Source: Chryseobacterium nakagawai (GTDB lineage: Bacteria; Bacteroidota; Bacteroidia; Flavobacteriales; Weeksellaceae). From it: 64,000 bases of DNA. The position numbers and the translations under genes are program-made. The notes beneath the pieces are model-generated. The model did no database searches. It had not been told where the DNA came from and saw nothing but the letters and a program-made list of their open reading frames with translations. Within the stretch, counting starts at the first letter, position 1; every line of letters starts with the position of its first letter. Location: the NCBI RefSeq assembly GCF_900637665.1, contig NZ_LR134386.1, positions 1,046,501-1,110,500 on the forward strand, written 5' to 3'. Below are positions 18,607 to 27,660 of the stretch, piece by piece.

Positions 18607-19326
18607 ATGAATAATAGAAACCGCGGAAAAAACACAGGTGATGACACTCTGTTCGGTCCAGAAAAGCAGATCAGCAAGCTGAAGCTGGCAGTTCAGGATA
18701 TGCAGTATCTTTTGACAAGAGGGTATGCGGAAAAAGCAGCATCTGACCTTGTAGGAAACAGATATAGATTAAAAACACGACAGATACAGGTGATTCGTGG
18801 AGCCTCAGCATCTGATGGACAAATTCATAACAGAAGACTGAAACAATTGAATCTTTCAGATCTGAAATATAAACCAGTATACCTGGATGGATTCAATGTG
18901 CTGATTCTATTGGAAAGTCTGTTGTCGGAAGCCTATATTTTTGAAGGGGTGGACGGTTGTTTTCGGGATCTTTCCGGAGTTCATGGAACATATAAACGGG
19001 TAAATCAAACAGAAAGAGCGATAGAACTTGTTGCTGCATTTTTTCAAAAAGCTCAGGTTCAGAAATTAATGTGGATTTTTGATCAGCCGGTTTCCAATAG
19101 TGGAAGAATTAAACAGCTTGTACTTGATTTTGCTGGGGAAAATAAGATTAATTGGGAAGTTGAATTACAGTACAGTCCGGATAAATTCCTGGCAGACAGT
19201 TCCGGGATTATTATTTCCTCGGATGCCTGGATTCTGGATCACTGTAAAGAATGGTTTAATCTTATCGGCTATCTTATTAAAGAAGAAAGCCAGTTCGTTA
19301 ATCTTATACAATGTTATGATGAATAA
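18607..19326 (+). CDS. DUF434 domain protein
   Basis: The 239-residue protein starts at the ATG at 18607; the TTG at 18601 adds two residues. It has the N-terminal helical region and YLDGFNVLILLESLL-type core seen in DUF434 proteins, a family with a PIN/NYN-like nuclease fold in the second half. Acidic residues near DGFN, WIFDQP and SSDAWILD could form the metal site. If the fold assignment holds, it is a cytosolic RNA-acting enzyme. The next gene overlaps its end by about ten bases, which implies coupled expression. Confidence 0.75.
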   Translation: MNNRNRGKNTGDDTLFGPEKQISKLKLAVQDMQYLLTRGYAEKAASDLVGNRYRLKTRQIQVIRGASASDGQIHNRRLKQLNLSDLKYKPVYLDGFNVLILLESLLSEAYIFEGVDGCFRDLSGVHGTYKRVNQTERAIELVAAFFQKAQVQKLMWIFDQPVSNSGRIKQLVLDFAGENKINWEVELQYSPDKFLADSSGIIISSDAWILDHCKEWFNLIGYLIKEESQFVNLIQCYDE

Positions 19327-19969
19327 TTTTGAACAATATATGGTGTTGATTTCAGAGGGCTGGAAGGAAAAATATCAGGCTATTTTAACAGAAGAACATT
19401 TACAAAGTCTGTCACTAAACATTCAACAATATCAGGCTAAAACTTTGGAATGCAATCTCCCTTATTTTAATGAAGAAGTTAAGATTAACAGGGATGAAAT
19501 CTTTAATCAATTTATCAACATTTTTAATAATAATGATTCTGATGAGGATAAAGCAAAACAGCTGGAAGCAATTCCGTTTGAAGACTGGCTTATTGTCTTA
19601 GGTCAAAGGTTAACTTCTGCAAGTATTCGTGACGAAAATGCAATTCCACCACTGGCTTCTGTTTTGATTGAAGCTTGTCAGGAACCTTTTAATGAAGAAA
19701 TTACTATTGCCCAACGTGCCTGGGAAAAACATACCGGAAGAATGGGCGATGATTTTTGGGGTGAAGTGAAAGGAAATACCTTGCAGAAACAAGAAAAGGT
19801 AATGCAGAAAATACATTATATCCTTGAAAATAAAACCTGGTGGAATGTTTTTTTTCATTATAAACATGGATTAGTTTTTGAAATAAGAGAAAAGGATGGT
19901 CACGGAATCCGATGGAGCCATGGAAGAGAAAAATTGATTGGTTTTCTAGAAAAATTTATCAATGAATAA
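19316..19969 (+). CDS. Unknown protein paired with DUF434
   Basis: Starting at the tandem ATGs at 19316/19319 gives about 217 residues; the longer open frame from 19079 only shadows the DUF434 gene and is rejected. The protein is mostly helical in its first 130 residues. It ends with a basic, aromatic part containing KTWWNVFFHYKHGL and GIRWSHGREKLIGFL. No known family is recognised. The overlap with the DUF434 gene makes a shared function likely. Confidence 0.65.
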   Translation: MMNNFEQYMVLISEGWKEKYQAILTEEHLQSLSLNIQQYQAKTLECNLPYFNEEVKINRDEIFNQFINIFNNNDSDEDKAKQLEAIPFEDWLIVLGQRLTSASIRDENAIPPLASVLIEACQEPFNEEITIAQRAWEKHTGRMGDDFWGEVKGNTLQKQEKVMQKIHYILENKTWWNVFFHYKHGLVFEIREKDGHGIRWSHGREKLIGFLEKFINE

Positions 19970-20032
19970 AGAGGCTGGAAGTTACTTCTTTTAGCTCATA
20001 TTTTTCAAGCTGATTAAGTCACTATTTTTTAC

Positions 20033-20068
20033 TACGCAAAAAGATTGCGTTTCTTGTGAATAATTTTG
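20033..20068 (+). promoter_or_regulatory. Palindrome-type promoter before tatD
   Basis: CGCAAAAAGATTGCG is an inverted repeat (CGCAA/TTGCG) followed after 13 bases by the -7 element TAATTTTG (20061-20068). The same palindrome and spacing occur before the TROVE gene and twice in the Y-RNA array. The ordinary -33 TTG at normal spacing is absent. Confidence 0.5.
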
Positions 20069-20181
20069 CTTTGTATTCTTCTGGAAAAAAGTAATTCTGG
20101 AAGATCAATGAAATAAGAAATAATAACTTAATCAAAAATACCTGAATGATAAATAGTTACAGGTGCATAAATTTAAAAAAA

Positions 20182-20967
20182 ATGAATACATACATTGATA
20201 TTGGTATTAATTTGACCAATAAACAGTTTTACAATGAACACGAAGAAGTAATTAACCGCGCTATGGATAATGGAGTAGACTATATGATCCTTACCGGAAC
20301 AAGTGTCCGTGGAAGTAAAGAATCCGCAGCTATTGCGGAAGACTATCCTGATATTTTATTTTCTACAGCGGGAATTCATCCCCATGATGCAAAATCTTTT
20401 AATCATGAAAGCACTCATGAGCTTAGAAAGCTGTTGAAGCAGGATCATGTCATTTCAGTAGGCGAATGTGGACTGGATTTTGATCGTGATTTTTCACCAA
20501 GACCCGTTCAGGAAAAATGCTATAGAGCTCAGCTGGAATTGGCAATTGAAGTGAATAAGCCTCTTTTTCTTCATGAAAGATCAGCTTTTAAAAGATTTAA
20601 TGAAATTACGGATGATTATCTTTCTCAATTACCGAAAGCTGTTGTACACTGCTTTACAGGAACACTTGATGAAGCCAAAACTTATCTGGACAAAGGATTT
20701 TATCTGGGATTTACCGGAGCCATCAGTGATGAGAAAAGATTTAAACATTTGGAAGAGGTGATTCGTTATGTTCCTCTGGACAGAATGACGATTGAAACCG
20801 ATGCGCCATTCATGCTTCCGAAGAATATGCCAAGGATGCAGAACAGAAGAAATGAACCCTCCTTTTTGCCCTATGTGGCACAAACTATTGCGCATTTGAA
20901 GAAGATCAGCATTGCTGAAGTAGCAGATGAAACTACAGGAACTGCCAGAAAATTTTTCAGACTATAA
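20182..20967 (+). CDS. tatD: TatD-family metal-dependent nuclease
   Basis: From the ATG at 20182 the protein has 261 residues. Family motifs are present: YIDIGINLT at the N-terminus, GIHPHDA, VGECGLDFDRDF, LFLHERSAF, VVHCFTG and TIETDAPF, giving the His, Glu and Asp ligands of a TIM-barrel metallohydrolase. TatD proteins act as 3'-5' exonucleases on single-stranded DNA or RNA in repair and quality control. The open frame extends upstream to 20146, but that part has no conserved look. The gene sits behind a palindrome promoter shared with the TROVE/Y-RNA locus. Confidence 0.9.
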   Translation: MNTYIDIGINLTNKQFYNEHEEVINRAMDNGVDYMILTGTSVRGSKESAAIAEDYPDILFSTAGIHPHDAKSFNHESTHELRKLLKQDHVISVGECGLDFDRDFSPRPVQEKCYRAQLELAIEVNKPLFLHERSAFKRFNEITDDYLSQLPKAVVHCFTGTLDEAKTYLDKGFYLGFTGAISDEKRFKHLEEVIRYVPLDRMTIETDAPFMLPKNMPRMQNRRNEPSFLPYVAQTIAHLKKISIAEVADETTGTARKFFRL

Positions 20968-21005
20968 AAAAGAGCTCTACTGATTCAGTAAAGCTCTTTT
21001 TATTA
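20968..21005. terminator. Terminator between tatD and deoD
   Basis: Long inverted repeat built on AAAAGAGCT and AGCTCTTTT with an ACTGATTCAGT core, followed by T residues; it serves both convergent genes. Confidence 0.75.
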
Positions 21006-21049
21006 TAGTGTTGAAAGGGTGACCAGCAAATTTGCCTTTTATCCTTTTC

Positions 21050-21760
21050 TTATAAACTCTTGATTGCAGACTCCAGTGCTAATTCCATCATTGGTTTCAA
21101 AGCAGTTTCTCTTTCGTCGGCAGAAATTTTCTCATGAGTTGGGATAATATCAGTTACGGTAAGAATAGTAGCTGCATTTTTACCTAAGTGTTGAGCATTA
21201 GCAAATAATCCGAAAGCTTCCATTTCTACTGCAGGACAGTTATATCTTGTAGCAATTTCAGGAGTGTTTGGATCTTTTCTGTAGAAAATATCACTACTGT
21301 GGATATTGATCGCTTTAGCATCTATAGATAGCTCTTTAGAAGTTTCATTGATTGTATTGAAGATGTTTCCTTGGTGAGGAAGGATGTCTTCTTCAATTCC
21401 CCATGCATATTTAGCATAGGTGCTTTCGCTGGCAGCATTTTCAATATTTAAAATATCAAAAAGCTTAAGGTCTGTATTGTAAGCTCCACAAGTTCCGATT
21501 CTGATGATCGTGTCTACCTCATATTCTGTAAATAACTCAAAAGAATAGATTCCGATACTTGGGAATCCCATTCCACTAGCTCCTACAGTGATTTCTTTAC
21601 CTTTGTAAAGACCTGTATAATAAAAGATACCTCTGGTTTTGCTTACCAGTTTTGCATTTTCTAAATAATTTTCAGCAATATACTGTGCACGAAGCGGATC
21701 CCCCGGCTGCAATACTACTTTAGCAATTTCTCCTTTTTTTGCACTGATGTGAATACTCAT
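21050..21760 (-). CDS. deoD: Purine-nucleoside phosphorylase, DeoD type
   Basis: The 236-residue length is exactly that of hexameric bacterial PNP. Family blocks are QPGDPLRAQYIAE near residue 18, GASGMGFPSIGIYS, IIRIGTCGAY and AVEMEAFGLFA, which hold the phosphate- and nucleoside-binding residues. It converts purine (deoxy)nucleosides and phosphate to base and (deoxy)ribose-1-phosphate in purine salvage. The gene is alone, transcribed towards tatD. Confidence 0.95.
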   Translation of the reverse strand: MSIHISAKKGEIAKVVLQPGDPLRAQYIAENYLENAKLVSKTRGIFYYTGLYKGKEITVGASGMGFPSIGIYSFELFTEYEVDTIIRIGTCGAYNTDLKLFDILNIENAASESTYAKYAWGIEEDILPHQGNIFNTINETSKELSIDAKAINIHSSDIFYRKDPNTPEIATRYNCPAVEMEAFGLFANAQHLGKNAATILTVTDIIPTHEKISADERETALKPMMELALESAIKSL

Positions 21761-22048
21761 AATTTAATTTTGAATGGCACAAAGATAATAACTTTTATAT
21801 TGACCTCATCATTATGATAAATGAAATGAGACAGGTGTTTTTATAAGAATATAATGGGTAAATAATTGTATATAAATGTTTTGTTTCTTGCTTTCCAGTC
21901 GGAGTTTTAGAATTTTTGTTTTTATCTTTTTCTTTGAAATAAAAAATAAAATAAGCCAATAGAGAACAAGGATAGAGTAACAGGGAGCGGATATACAATA
22001 GTTCAGTAGGCTACTTTTGCAATAGTAATCATATTAAAATTTTAAAGA

Positions 22049-22438
22049 ATGAAAATAGAACATATTGCAATTTGGGTGAAAGACCTTGAAAAAGCTAGAA
22101 CATTTTATCAAAAATATTTTGGAGCTGTTTCCAATGAAAAATATAATAATCCTATTAAAAATTTTGAATCTTATTTTCTCAGTTTCGAGAATGGCAGCCG
22201 ACTTGAAATTATGACCAGGCCGGATCTTATAGAAAATGAAAACTCTTACGAATCCCAACACTTTGGAGTCATACATTTTGCATTCTCTGTAGGAAGCAAA
22301 GAAAAAGTAAACGAGCTTACAGAGACTTTAAGAAAAGAAGGATATACAGTTGCAGGAGAACCTAGAACAACAGGTGACGGATACTATGAAAGTGTTATCC
22401 TTGATCCGGAAAACAACATCATTGAAATAGTAGCCTAA
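22049..22438 (+). CDS. VOC (glyoxalase/bleomycin-resistance fold) protein
   Basis: The 129 residues have the two beta-alpha-beta-beta-beta modules of the vicinal oxygen chelate superfamily. EHIAIWVKDLEKARTFYQKYF gives the first metal-ligand His, HFGVIHFAF the second region and DPENNIIEI the C-terminal Glu region. It is probably a metal-dependent lyase, isomerase or dioxygenase-like enzyme of unknown substrate. It is not part of an operon. Confidence 0.82.
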   Translation: MKIEHIAIWVKDLEKARTFYQKYFGAVSNEKYNNPIKNFESYFLSFENGSRLEIMTRPDLIENENSYESQHFGVIHFAFSVGSKEKVNELTETLRKEGYTVAGEPRTTGDGYYESVILDPENNIIEIVA

Positions 22439-22577
22439 ACTTTCAATGCGAGGAGCGCTAGCGACCAAGCAATTCTCTCTTAGAAATCAGTATTATTGGA
22501 TAGTACAAAGGCTCATTTAAATAATATATTGCTTTTAAGACGCTTGAAAATCAAAAATTTTCAGCAAGGATATCATA

Positions 22578-22619
22578 TGCCACGAATTCACGAATTATTT
22601 TATTCGTGAATTCGTGGCA
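22578..22619. repeat. Perfect 18-bp palindrome, family copy 1
   Basis: TGCCACGAATTCACGAAT is repeated in reverse complement after a six-base TATTTT loop. A diverged relative sits at 50985-51025. This is the only structured feature in the 360-bp gap between the VOC gene and the MoxR operon apart from that operon's promoter. Confidence 0.6.
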
Positions 22620-22788
22620 ATTTATAAATTTTATCTACGATAAGATCCCGGTGCTTTAAAAGCATGTTGAAAGGAAAAAAATACCTCTTTGCGTTTTCCA
22701 ATAGTACTCTTTTTCATCATTATTCATAAAGAAATACAATTTAATATCAATCCTCTATTTAAAAATTTTATTCTCAACGAAATAATTC

Positions 22789-22796
22789 TATTTTTG
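22789..22796 (+). promoter_or_regulatory. -7 element of the MoxR-vWA operon
   Basis: TATTTTTG fits the Bacteroidetes -7 consensus and lies only four bases before the start codon of the first gene. The transcript is probably leaderless or nearly so. Confidence 0.5.
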
Positions 22797-22800
22797 TTAG

Positions 22801-23451
22801 ATGTTGGAAACCAAATCACCATTTTTAGATACCATATTTTTGCTGAGGAAGAATGAATGCATCACTCTTTTTTCCAGTATACAGACCATTTCCCAAAAAG
22901 AGGAAGCGGAAGCAGAAGTGTATTTTGAAACAGAATTTGAAAAAGAAAGACTGGAGTTTCTGTATGATCGGATAATCTGTAATAAAATAACGGCAGTTTG
23001 GGCGGCAAAAATACTGTATCATAGTGCCCAATTGTATCTAATAAGAGAAAATACGGCCAGCAATCTTGAGAATCTTATTCCAGCATATAAAGGGCCAAGA
23101 GATGTGTCTTCTATTTTGTCTGCCGATTTATCATTGAGATTTCTACCCGAGGTGATCGTGGCTCTGAATTCAGTAGATCCCGAAGATCCACTCATTAAAA
23201 TGCTTGAAGATATTCTGACAGAATTTCATTATTCAGCAATAGGGTATGATCTTGATCTGGAGGTGGTAAACTGGCAAGAAGAGCTGAAAGATAGAACATA
23301 CCGGAAATTATATCTGGAAAGAATTGTAGACAAGAAAGATTATAAACTGGCGGAAATTCCGTTCATCAATACATTGCTTATTGCAGAGTTTGGGATGCAT
23401 AAAGAAGCATTCTGGAGAGAATTAAAAATAATAACTGAAGAAAATCAATGA
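22801..23451 (+). CDS. Helical first-gene component of the MoxR-vWA system
   Basis: This 216-residue protein starts at the ATG at 22801. It is almost entirely helical, acidic and without signal peptide, and I do not recognise a catalytic motif. Its stop overlaps the start of the MoxR gene, so it is the first gene of a six-gene operon. In MoxR-vWA ternary systems small helical accessory proteins occupy this position; that assignment is by context only. Confidence 0.65.
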   Translation: MLETKSPFLDTIFLLRKNECITLFSSIQTISQKEEAEAEVYFETEFEKERLEFLYDRIICNKITAVWAAKILYHSAQLYLIRENTASNLENLIPAYKGPRDVSSILSADLSLRFLPEVIVALNSVDPEDPLIKMLEDILTEFHYSAIGYDLDLEVVNWQEELKDRTYRKLYLERIVDKKDYKLAEIPFINTLLIAEFGMHKEAFWRELKIITEENQ

Positions 23452-24581
23452 CGCAGAATATCAATAAACTCAATACGGTTCTGAACTACGTAAAAAATAC
23501 CTTTGTCGGTAAAGATGATGTGGTAGATTTACTGGGAATCTGTCTCTTGGCAAGAGAGAATGTCTTTTTGTATGGTCCTCCGGGAACTGCAAAATCAGCT
23601 ATAGTAAGAACATTGGCAAAAACGGTAACAGACGGAAAGAACTTTGAATATCTATTAACCCGTTTCACAGAACCGAATGAAATATTCGGTCCTTTTGATA
23701 TCAGAAAATTAAAAGAAGGAGAACTGCTTACCAATACGGAAGGAATGATGCCTGAAGCCTCGATGGTGTTCCTGGATGAGATCTTCAACGCCAATTCTGC
23801 TATTTTGAATTCACTTTTGATGGCCCTTAACGAAAAGATCTTCAAGAGAGGAAAAGAAACAAAGCATTTACCCGCTTTAATGTTTGTAGGAGCAAGTAAT
23901 ATTCTTCCGGAAGATGAAGCTTTGAATGCATTATTCGATCGCTTCCTGATTAGAATCAATGTTGATTATGTTCATCCGGAGCTTTTGCAACAAGTGCTTT
24001 TAGCAGGAAGAAAGCTGGAAAACGAAGAAGAAACAGAAGTCCCGGAAATTCATGCTAATGAGATCAGAGAACTTCAGAATCTGTGTAGAGCGATCGATTT
24101 AAAACCAATCTACGAAGTATATCTGAATACCATCATGAGCTTACGAAACACAGGAATTGCCATTTCAGACCGTAGAGCCGTTAAACTTCAGAACCTCATT
24201 GCTGCAAGTGCTCTGATTTGTGGAAGAAATGAAGCCGTTCTTTCAGATCTTTGGGTTTTAAAACATATATGGGATACAGAAGAGCAGATAGAAATTCTGG
24301 AAGGGATCATTAACAGAACCATTGAGAAAGACGATCATCCGCATTCTCATCCTCAAGCTATGCAGAATAAAACTCCTAACCCGGAAGAAGTAATGAAGGA
24401 TGTAAAAATATTGGTTGATAAATGGAATCAGGGATCGCTAAGTTTTGAAGAGCAAAACGTAATCAAAGATAAACTGAGATACCTTCAGACACGCTGTGAC
24501 TGGATCAGAAACCCTGAACAAAAGCAATACATTCAGCAAGAAATTGAAAGCTTATGGCAGAAAATTCTTCAGACGATATAA
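23448..24581 (+). CDS. MoxR-family AAA+ ATPase
   Basis: The 377-residue protein has Walker A GPPGTAKSA near residue 43, the MVFLDEIFNANSAI Walker B near residue 106, a sensor-1 region around FVGASNILPED, and an arginine-finger region ALFDRFLIR. RavA/MoxR ATPases act as hexameric remodelling machines that work on vWA partner proteins, and a vWA gene lies two genes downstream. It overlaps both neighbours by a few bases to tens of bases, so expression is tightly coupled. The tail of about 80 residues is helical. Confidence 0.92.
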   Translation: MTQNINKLNTVLNYVKNTFVGKDDVVDLLGICLLARENVFLYGPPGTAKSAIVRTLAKTVTDGKNFEYLLTRFTEPNEIFGPFDIRKLKEGELLTNTEGMMPEASMVFLDEIFNANSAILNSLLMALNEKIFKRGKETKHLPALMFVGASNILPEDEALNALFDRFLIRINVDYVHPELLQQVLLAGRKLENEEETEVPEIHANEIRELQNLCRAIDLKPIYEVYLNTIMSLRNTGIAISDRRAVKLQNLIAASALICGRNEAVLSDLWVLKHIWDTEEQIEILEGIINRTIEKDDHPHSHPQAMQNKTPNPEEVMKDVKILVDKWNQGSLSFEEQNVIKDKLRYLQTRCDWIRNPEQKQYIQQEIESLWQKILQTI

Positions 24582-25297
24582 AAGAATTCTGGGCAGAACT
24601 ATCCCGTACCGATGATGATTATCTAGGCTCTATACGAGACTGGAAGAACGTTCATGTTGCAACAGATGATGAAATTATATGGCTCAAAGGTTTCACTGAG
24701 GAACAGACATTGTCATCAGAAATTCATCAGCTGCCTAACTTTTTACTCTACGAGCTTCGGGATGGGCTTTTATTTAAAAAAGAAGCATTGGTTCCCAGTA
24801 AAAAGATGAGAACAGGATTGCTTTGGACACCCATTGATAAAGCATTACGCCTTACTTTTCCAGCTTCTAACCAAAACTATTTTGGGATTCGTGAAAAGAT
24901 TCAGATCAGATTAAAAGAAAGTAAGGAAGAACATTCGGTTATTGCTTTGATAAGCGTAATTACAGAGGTCAAACAGAGTATTGTGACACTGCCAAAATTC
25001 AGATTGGATAAAATAGAATGGACTGTAATAGAAGAGAAAGTTCTTTTTTTAGGAACCCCACTATTAAGCCTGCCAGGAAAAACATATTGGACAAAAGACG
25101 GACACCTTTTGCCTTCCGGTTTTGATTTTGAATTTAAAAATCTGAGCAAGCTCTTACAACAGAAATATAATAAAATGTCAGATGGATGGCTTTTATGGGA
25201 TGAGGAAGGGAATTATCTTGAAATAAAGAAAACAGATTTCCGACCATTATCTGTAAGTTCATTCCGTCTTACTGAAAAATCAAGAGAATGGAATTAA
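24554..25297 (+). CDS. bpX-like component of the MoxR-vWA ternary system
   Basis: The 247-residue protein overlaps the MoxR gene by 28 bases and the vWA gene by 10. It is rich in beta-prone segments with spaced Trp and Leu residues and has no signal peptide. Position and size fit one of the bpX domain proteins that accompany MoxR and vWA in these systems. That assignment is from context, since I see no unmistakable motif. A substrate-presenting or signal-sensing role is possible. Confidence 0.6.
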   Translation: MAENSSDDIKEFWAELSRTDDDYLGSIRDWKNVHVATDDEIIWLKGFTEEQTLSSEIHQLPNFLLYELRDGLLFKKEALVPSKKMRTGLLWTPIDKALRLTFPASNQNYFGIREKIQIRLKESKEEHSVIALISVITEVKQSIVTLPKFRLDKIEWTVIEEKVLFLGTPLLSLPGKTYWTKDGHLLPSGFDFEFKNLSKLLQQKYNKMSDGWLLWDEEGNYLEIKKTDFRPLSVSSFRLTEKSREWN

Positions 25298-27660
25298 AGG
25301 CCTATTTCCAATCCTATGAAAACTACTTTTGGGAATGGAAAACTGATGAAGATGTTCCCGGAGACTCCGGATATAATGACAATAACCTCCTCTCCATCCC
25401 AGGAGTAGGAGCAATTGCTTATAGACCTTATATCATAGAAATTCTGAAAGACCTTCAGGATCAGGGATGGCCTCCGTTCGGTGCTTTGCTGATGGTTTTA
25501 TATGCCATGCAAGATGGCTATACAGACTTTGCTGGTCCTTTAAGATATACTACAGATTTTTATAGCATGGGGAATTTTGAATTCAATGCTGAAAAAGAGA
25601 TTGAATTTCTTGAAAAAATAAAGGCACTTCCTAAGGTTTACAAACAGAAGCAGAACAAAATCGTATTATTGCGGACTTTATTTAAAGATTGTCATAACAG
25701 AATATCTTCTGCAAATGCTGAAGCTCATTTAAGAATTTATTCCAAAAGACCTCAGGAATTAGCTGTAAGTGCAGAGAAACAAGATGCAGGACCATCCGTT
25801 TTGAATAAAGATCTCACGGCAATGGATCTCAATAAAAAATTTCCAACCGTACAATCCATCATTGAGGCCATGAAAGGGCTAATCGAAGAGCCAGAATTGA
25901 TTGATGAGGTTGTAGAAGAGCAAGCTACTACAGATACAGACTTTATCAGAGAGCTGATAGAAGAACCCAAAACATTCCAGGTAGGAAGCTTAATCAAAAG
26001 AATCTGGAGCGGACTTAAAATTCCAATGCGCCACCTTTCTCCGGGAGAACAGCCTGTTGGAGGTATCTCAGATATGACCAATAAAGGAGACTTTCATAGA
26101 ATGCTTTTGTCTGAGTTTGCGAATGAAGACGATTTATTTATGAGCCGCGTAGCCAATAATGAAGCATTATACATCCAAAGAGAGATACCGCCCGAAGAAA
26201 ATATTTTTGAAAGAATTATTCTGATTGATACTTCCTTGAGAAACTGGGGAACTCCAAAAGTATTGGCATTTGCTTCAGCGATTGCGATAATTAAACATCC
26301 AAAAGCTCATTCAGAATGTAAAGTAATAGCATTGGGACAGACAGGTGTTGCTATTTCTCTGAATAAAGTGGAAGAGGTAGTTGAAAACCTTAATCAGGTC
26401 AGTCCGGTTTTGGAGGTTTCAGAAGCTTTAGATAATTTTTTTAACGAAGATTATCCTCAGAAAGATATTGAAGTATTTTTCATTACCCATCAGGAGAACT
26501 TTGAAGATGAAAAAATCCAGAAAGTAGTTCATCAAAATAGAGACAGGCTGAAGTTTTTGGTGGCTACTTCTTCAGAGGGAGAAATTAACTTTTATAAGCA
26601 TCATAAAGGAGCACGGAAACACATCCAGAAAATAAAACTTCCCCTTCATGAGTTGTGGGCTAACCCACCACAGCAAAAAAGAAAAGAAAACAATTCTAAT
26701 GGAAAGAAAACTGATCTTCCATTGAATTATCCGATCCTGTTCCCAACACCGGTTAATAAGATTGCCCAGTTTTTATACGAAGGAGAGTTTTTTATTCTGA
26801 GTTCAAAAAAACAATTGTTGAAAACTTATCTTTCTGATAATTATTACGACAGGCACACCTATGATTATTATAAAACATATCATGGTTGTGAAGTGATGAT
26901 TGAAGATATTTCTGTAAAGCGAACAGGACAATTTGCCCTGGCAAAAAATAAACAGCAGCATTTTATCCTCTGCCAATATCAACCCTCCAGAAAATTAGTA
27001 TCTAAACTTAATGTAAATACAAGAGAATATTCTGAGATCAATGTTACCGGATTGAATATTCCTGATGACTATGAACTGATTTATTTTGGGAAAAGCTTCT
27101 ATCTTCACGAGTTTAACAATCCTTTACTTTATAAAATAAATATTGAAGGAAATACCTCTGTTGAGCCTTTGGATAATAAATACGATGATATAGATAAAAA
27201 CACCACAAAAGTAAATACTGAAGTAGCCAAGTTAAACCGGAGTGGATTAAAAATTATCGGTAATTTTAATAAAATCGGTATTAATGCCCATGATAATCTG
27301 GTTTTTTCAGGATTTGAAATAAATAGTGTATATGAAAATACCCTGAATCTTTATAAAAACAGATATGATATTAAGATTTTTGCGGAACAGAATAAAAATA
27401 AATATACTTTCCCTGACGGAAGCGAGGTCATTGCAGATTCCCGAGGAATATTGACATTCAGAAGCAGTAACAAAGGAATTGAAGAGTTTTATATGCCTAC
27501 TACAACATATGGCTTCTTAGCCATAGCTACCTATACAGAGTTTGGCGGATCAGAATATTATCTTCCGGAACATACGCTATTGAAGGTGAGAACAATGGAC
27601 GAAATGTATAATCACTATGTAAAGCCGTTTATAGAGCAGATTTTGGATTATGGAGCTTAG
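25288..27660 (+). CDS. Large vWA protein with bpX-like and beta-propeller-like regions
   Basis: This 790-residue protein has a helical N-terminal part (residues 1-150), an acidic linker, and a vWA-like domain starting near residue 308 with ILIDTSLRNWG. The metal-ion-dependent adhesion site is degenerate there (D-T-S-L-R instead of DxSxS). From about residue 480 on it has repetitive beta-rich segments with ELIYFGKSFYLHEF-type strands, fitting a propeller. Such proteins are the effector or scaffold partner of MoxR ATPases. It overlaps both neighbours. A biological-conflict role follows from the published view of these ternary systems and is not proven here. Confidence 0.75.
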   Translation: MELKAYFQSYENYFWEWKTDEDVPGDSGYNDNNLLSIPGVGAIAYRPYIIEILKDLQDQGWPPFGALLMVLYAMQDGYTDFAGPLRYTTDFYSMGNFEFNAEKEIEFLEKIKALPKVYKQKQNKIVLLRTLFKDCHNRISSANAEAHLRIYSKRPQELAVSAEKQDAGPSVLNKDLTAMDLNKKFPTVQSIIEAMKGLIEEPELIDEVVEEQATTDTDFIRELIEEPKTFQVGSLIKRIWSGLKIPMRHLSPGEQPVGGISDMTNKGDFHRMLLSEFANEDDLFMSRVANNEALYIQREIPPEENIFERIILIDTSLRNWGTPKVLAFASAIAIIKHPKAHSECKVIALGQTGVAISLNKVEEVVENLNQVSPVLEVSEALDNFFNEDYPQKDIEVFFITHQENFEDEKIQKVVHQNRDRLKFLVATSSEGEINFYKHHKGARKHIQKIKLPLHELWANPPQQKRKENNSNGKKTDLPLNYPILFPTPVNKIAQFLYEGEFFILSSKKQLLKTYLSDNYYDRHTYDYYKTYHGCEVMIEDISVKRTGQFALAKNKQQHFILCQYQPSRKLVSKLNVNTREYSEINVTGLNIPDDYELIYFGKSFYLHEFNNPLLYKINIEGNTSVEPLDNKYDDIDKNTTKVNTEVAKLNRSGLKIIGNFNKIGINAHDNLVFSGFEINSVYENTLNLYKNRYDIKIFAEQNKNKYTFPDGSEVIADSRGILTFRSSNKGIEEFYMPTTTYGFLAIATYTEFGGSEYYLPEHTLLKVRTMDEMYNHYVKPFIEQILDYGA

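Noticed and set aside
19079..19315. N-terminal extension of the gene after DUF434
   Set aside because: This part is the shifted frame of the DUF434 coding sequence; the real start is at the ATGs near 19316.
21795..21998. 67-codon minus-strand ORF upstream of deoD
   Set aside because: Low-complexity AT-rich sequence without start signals or family resemblance.
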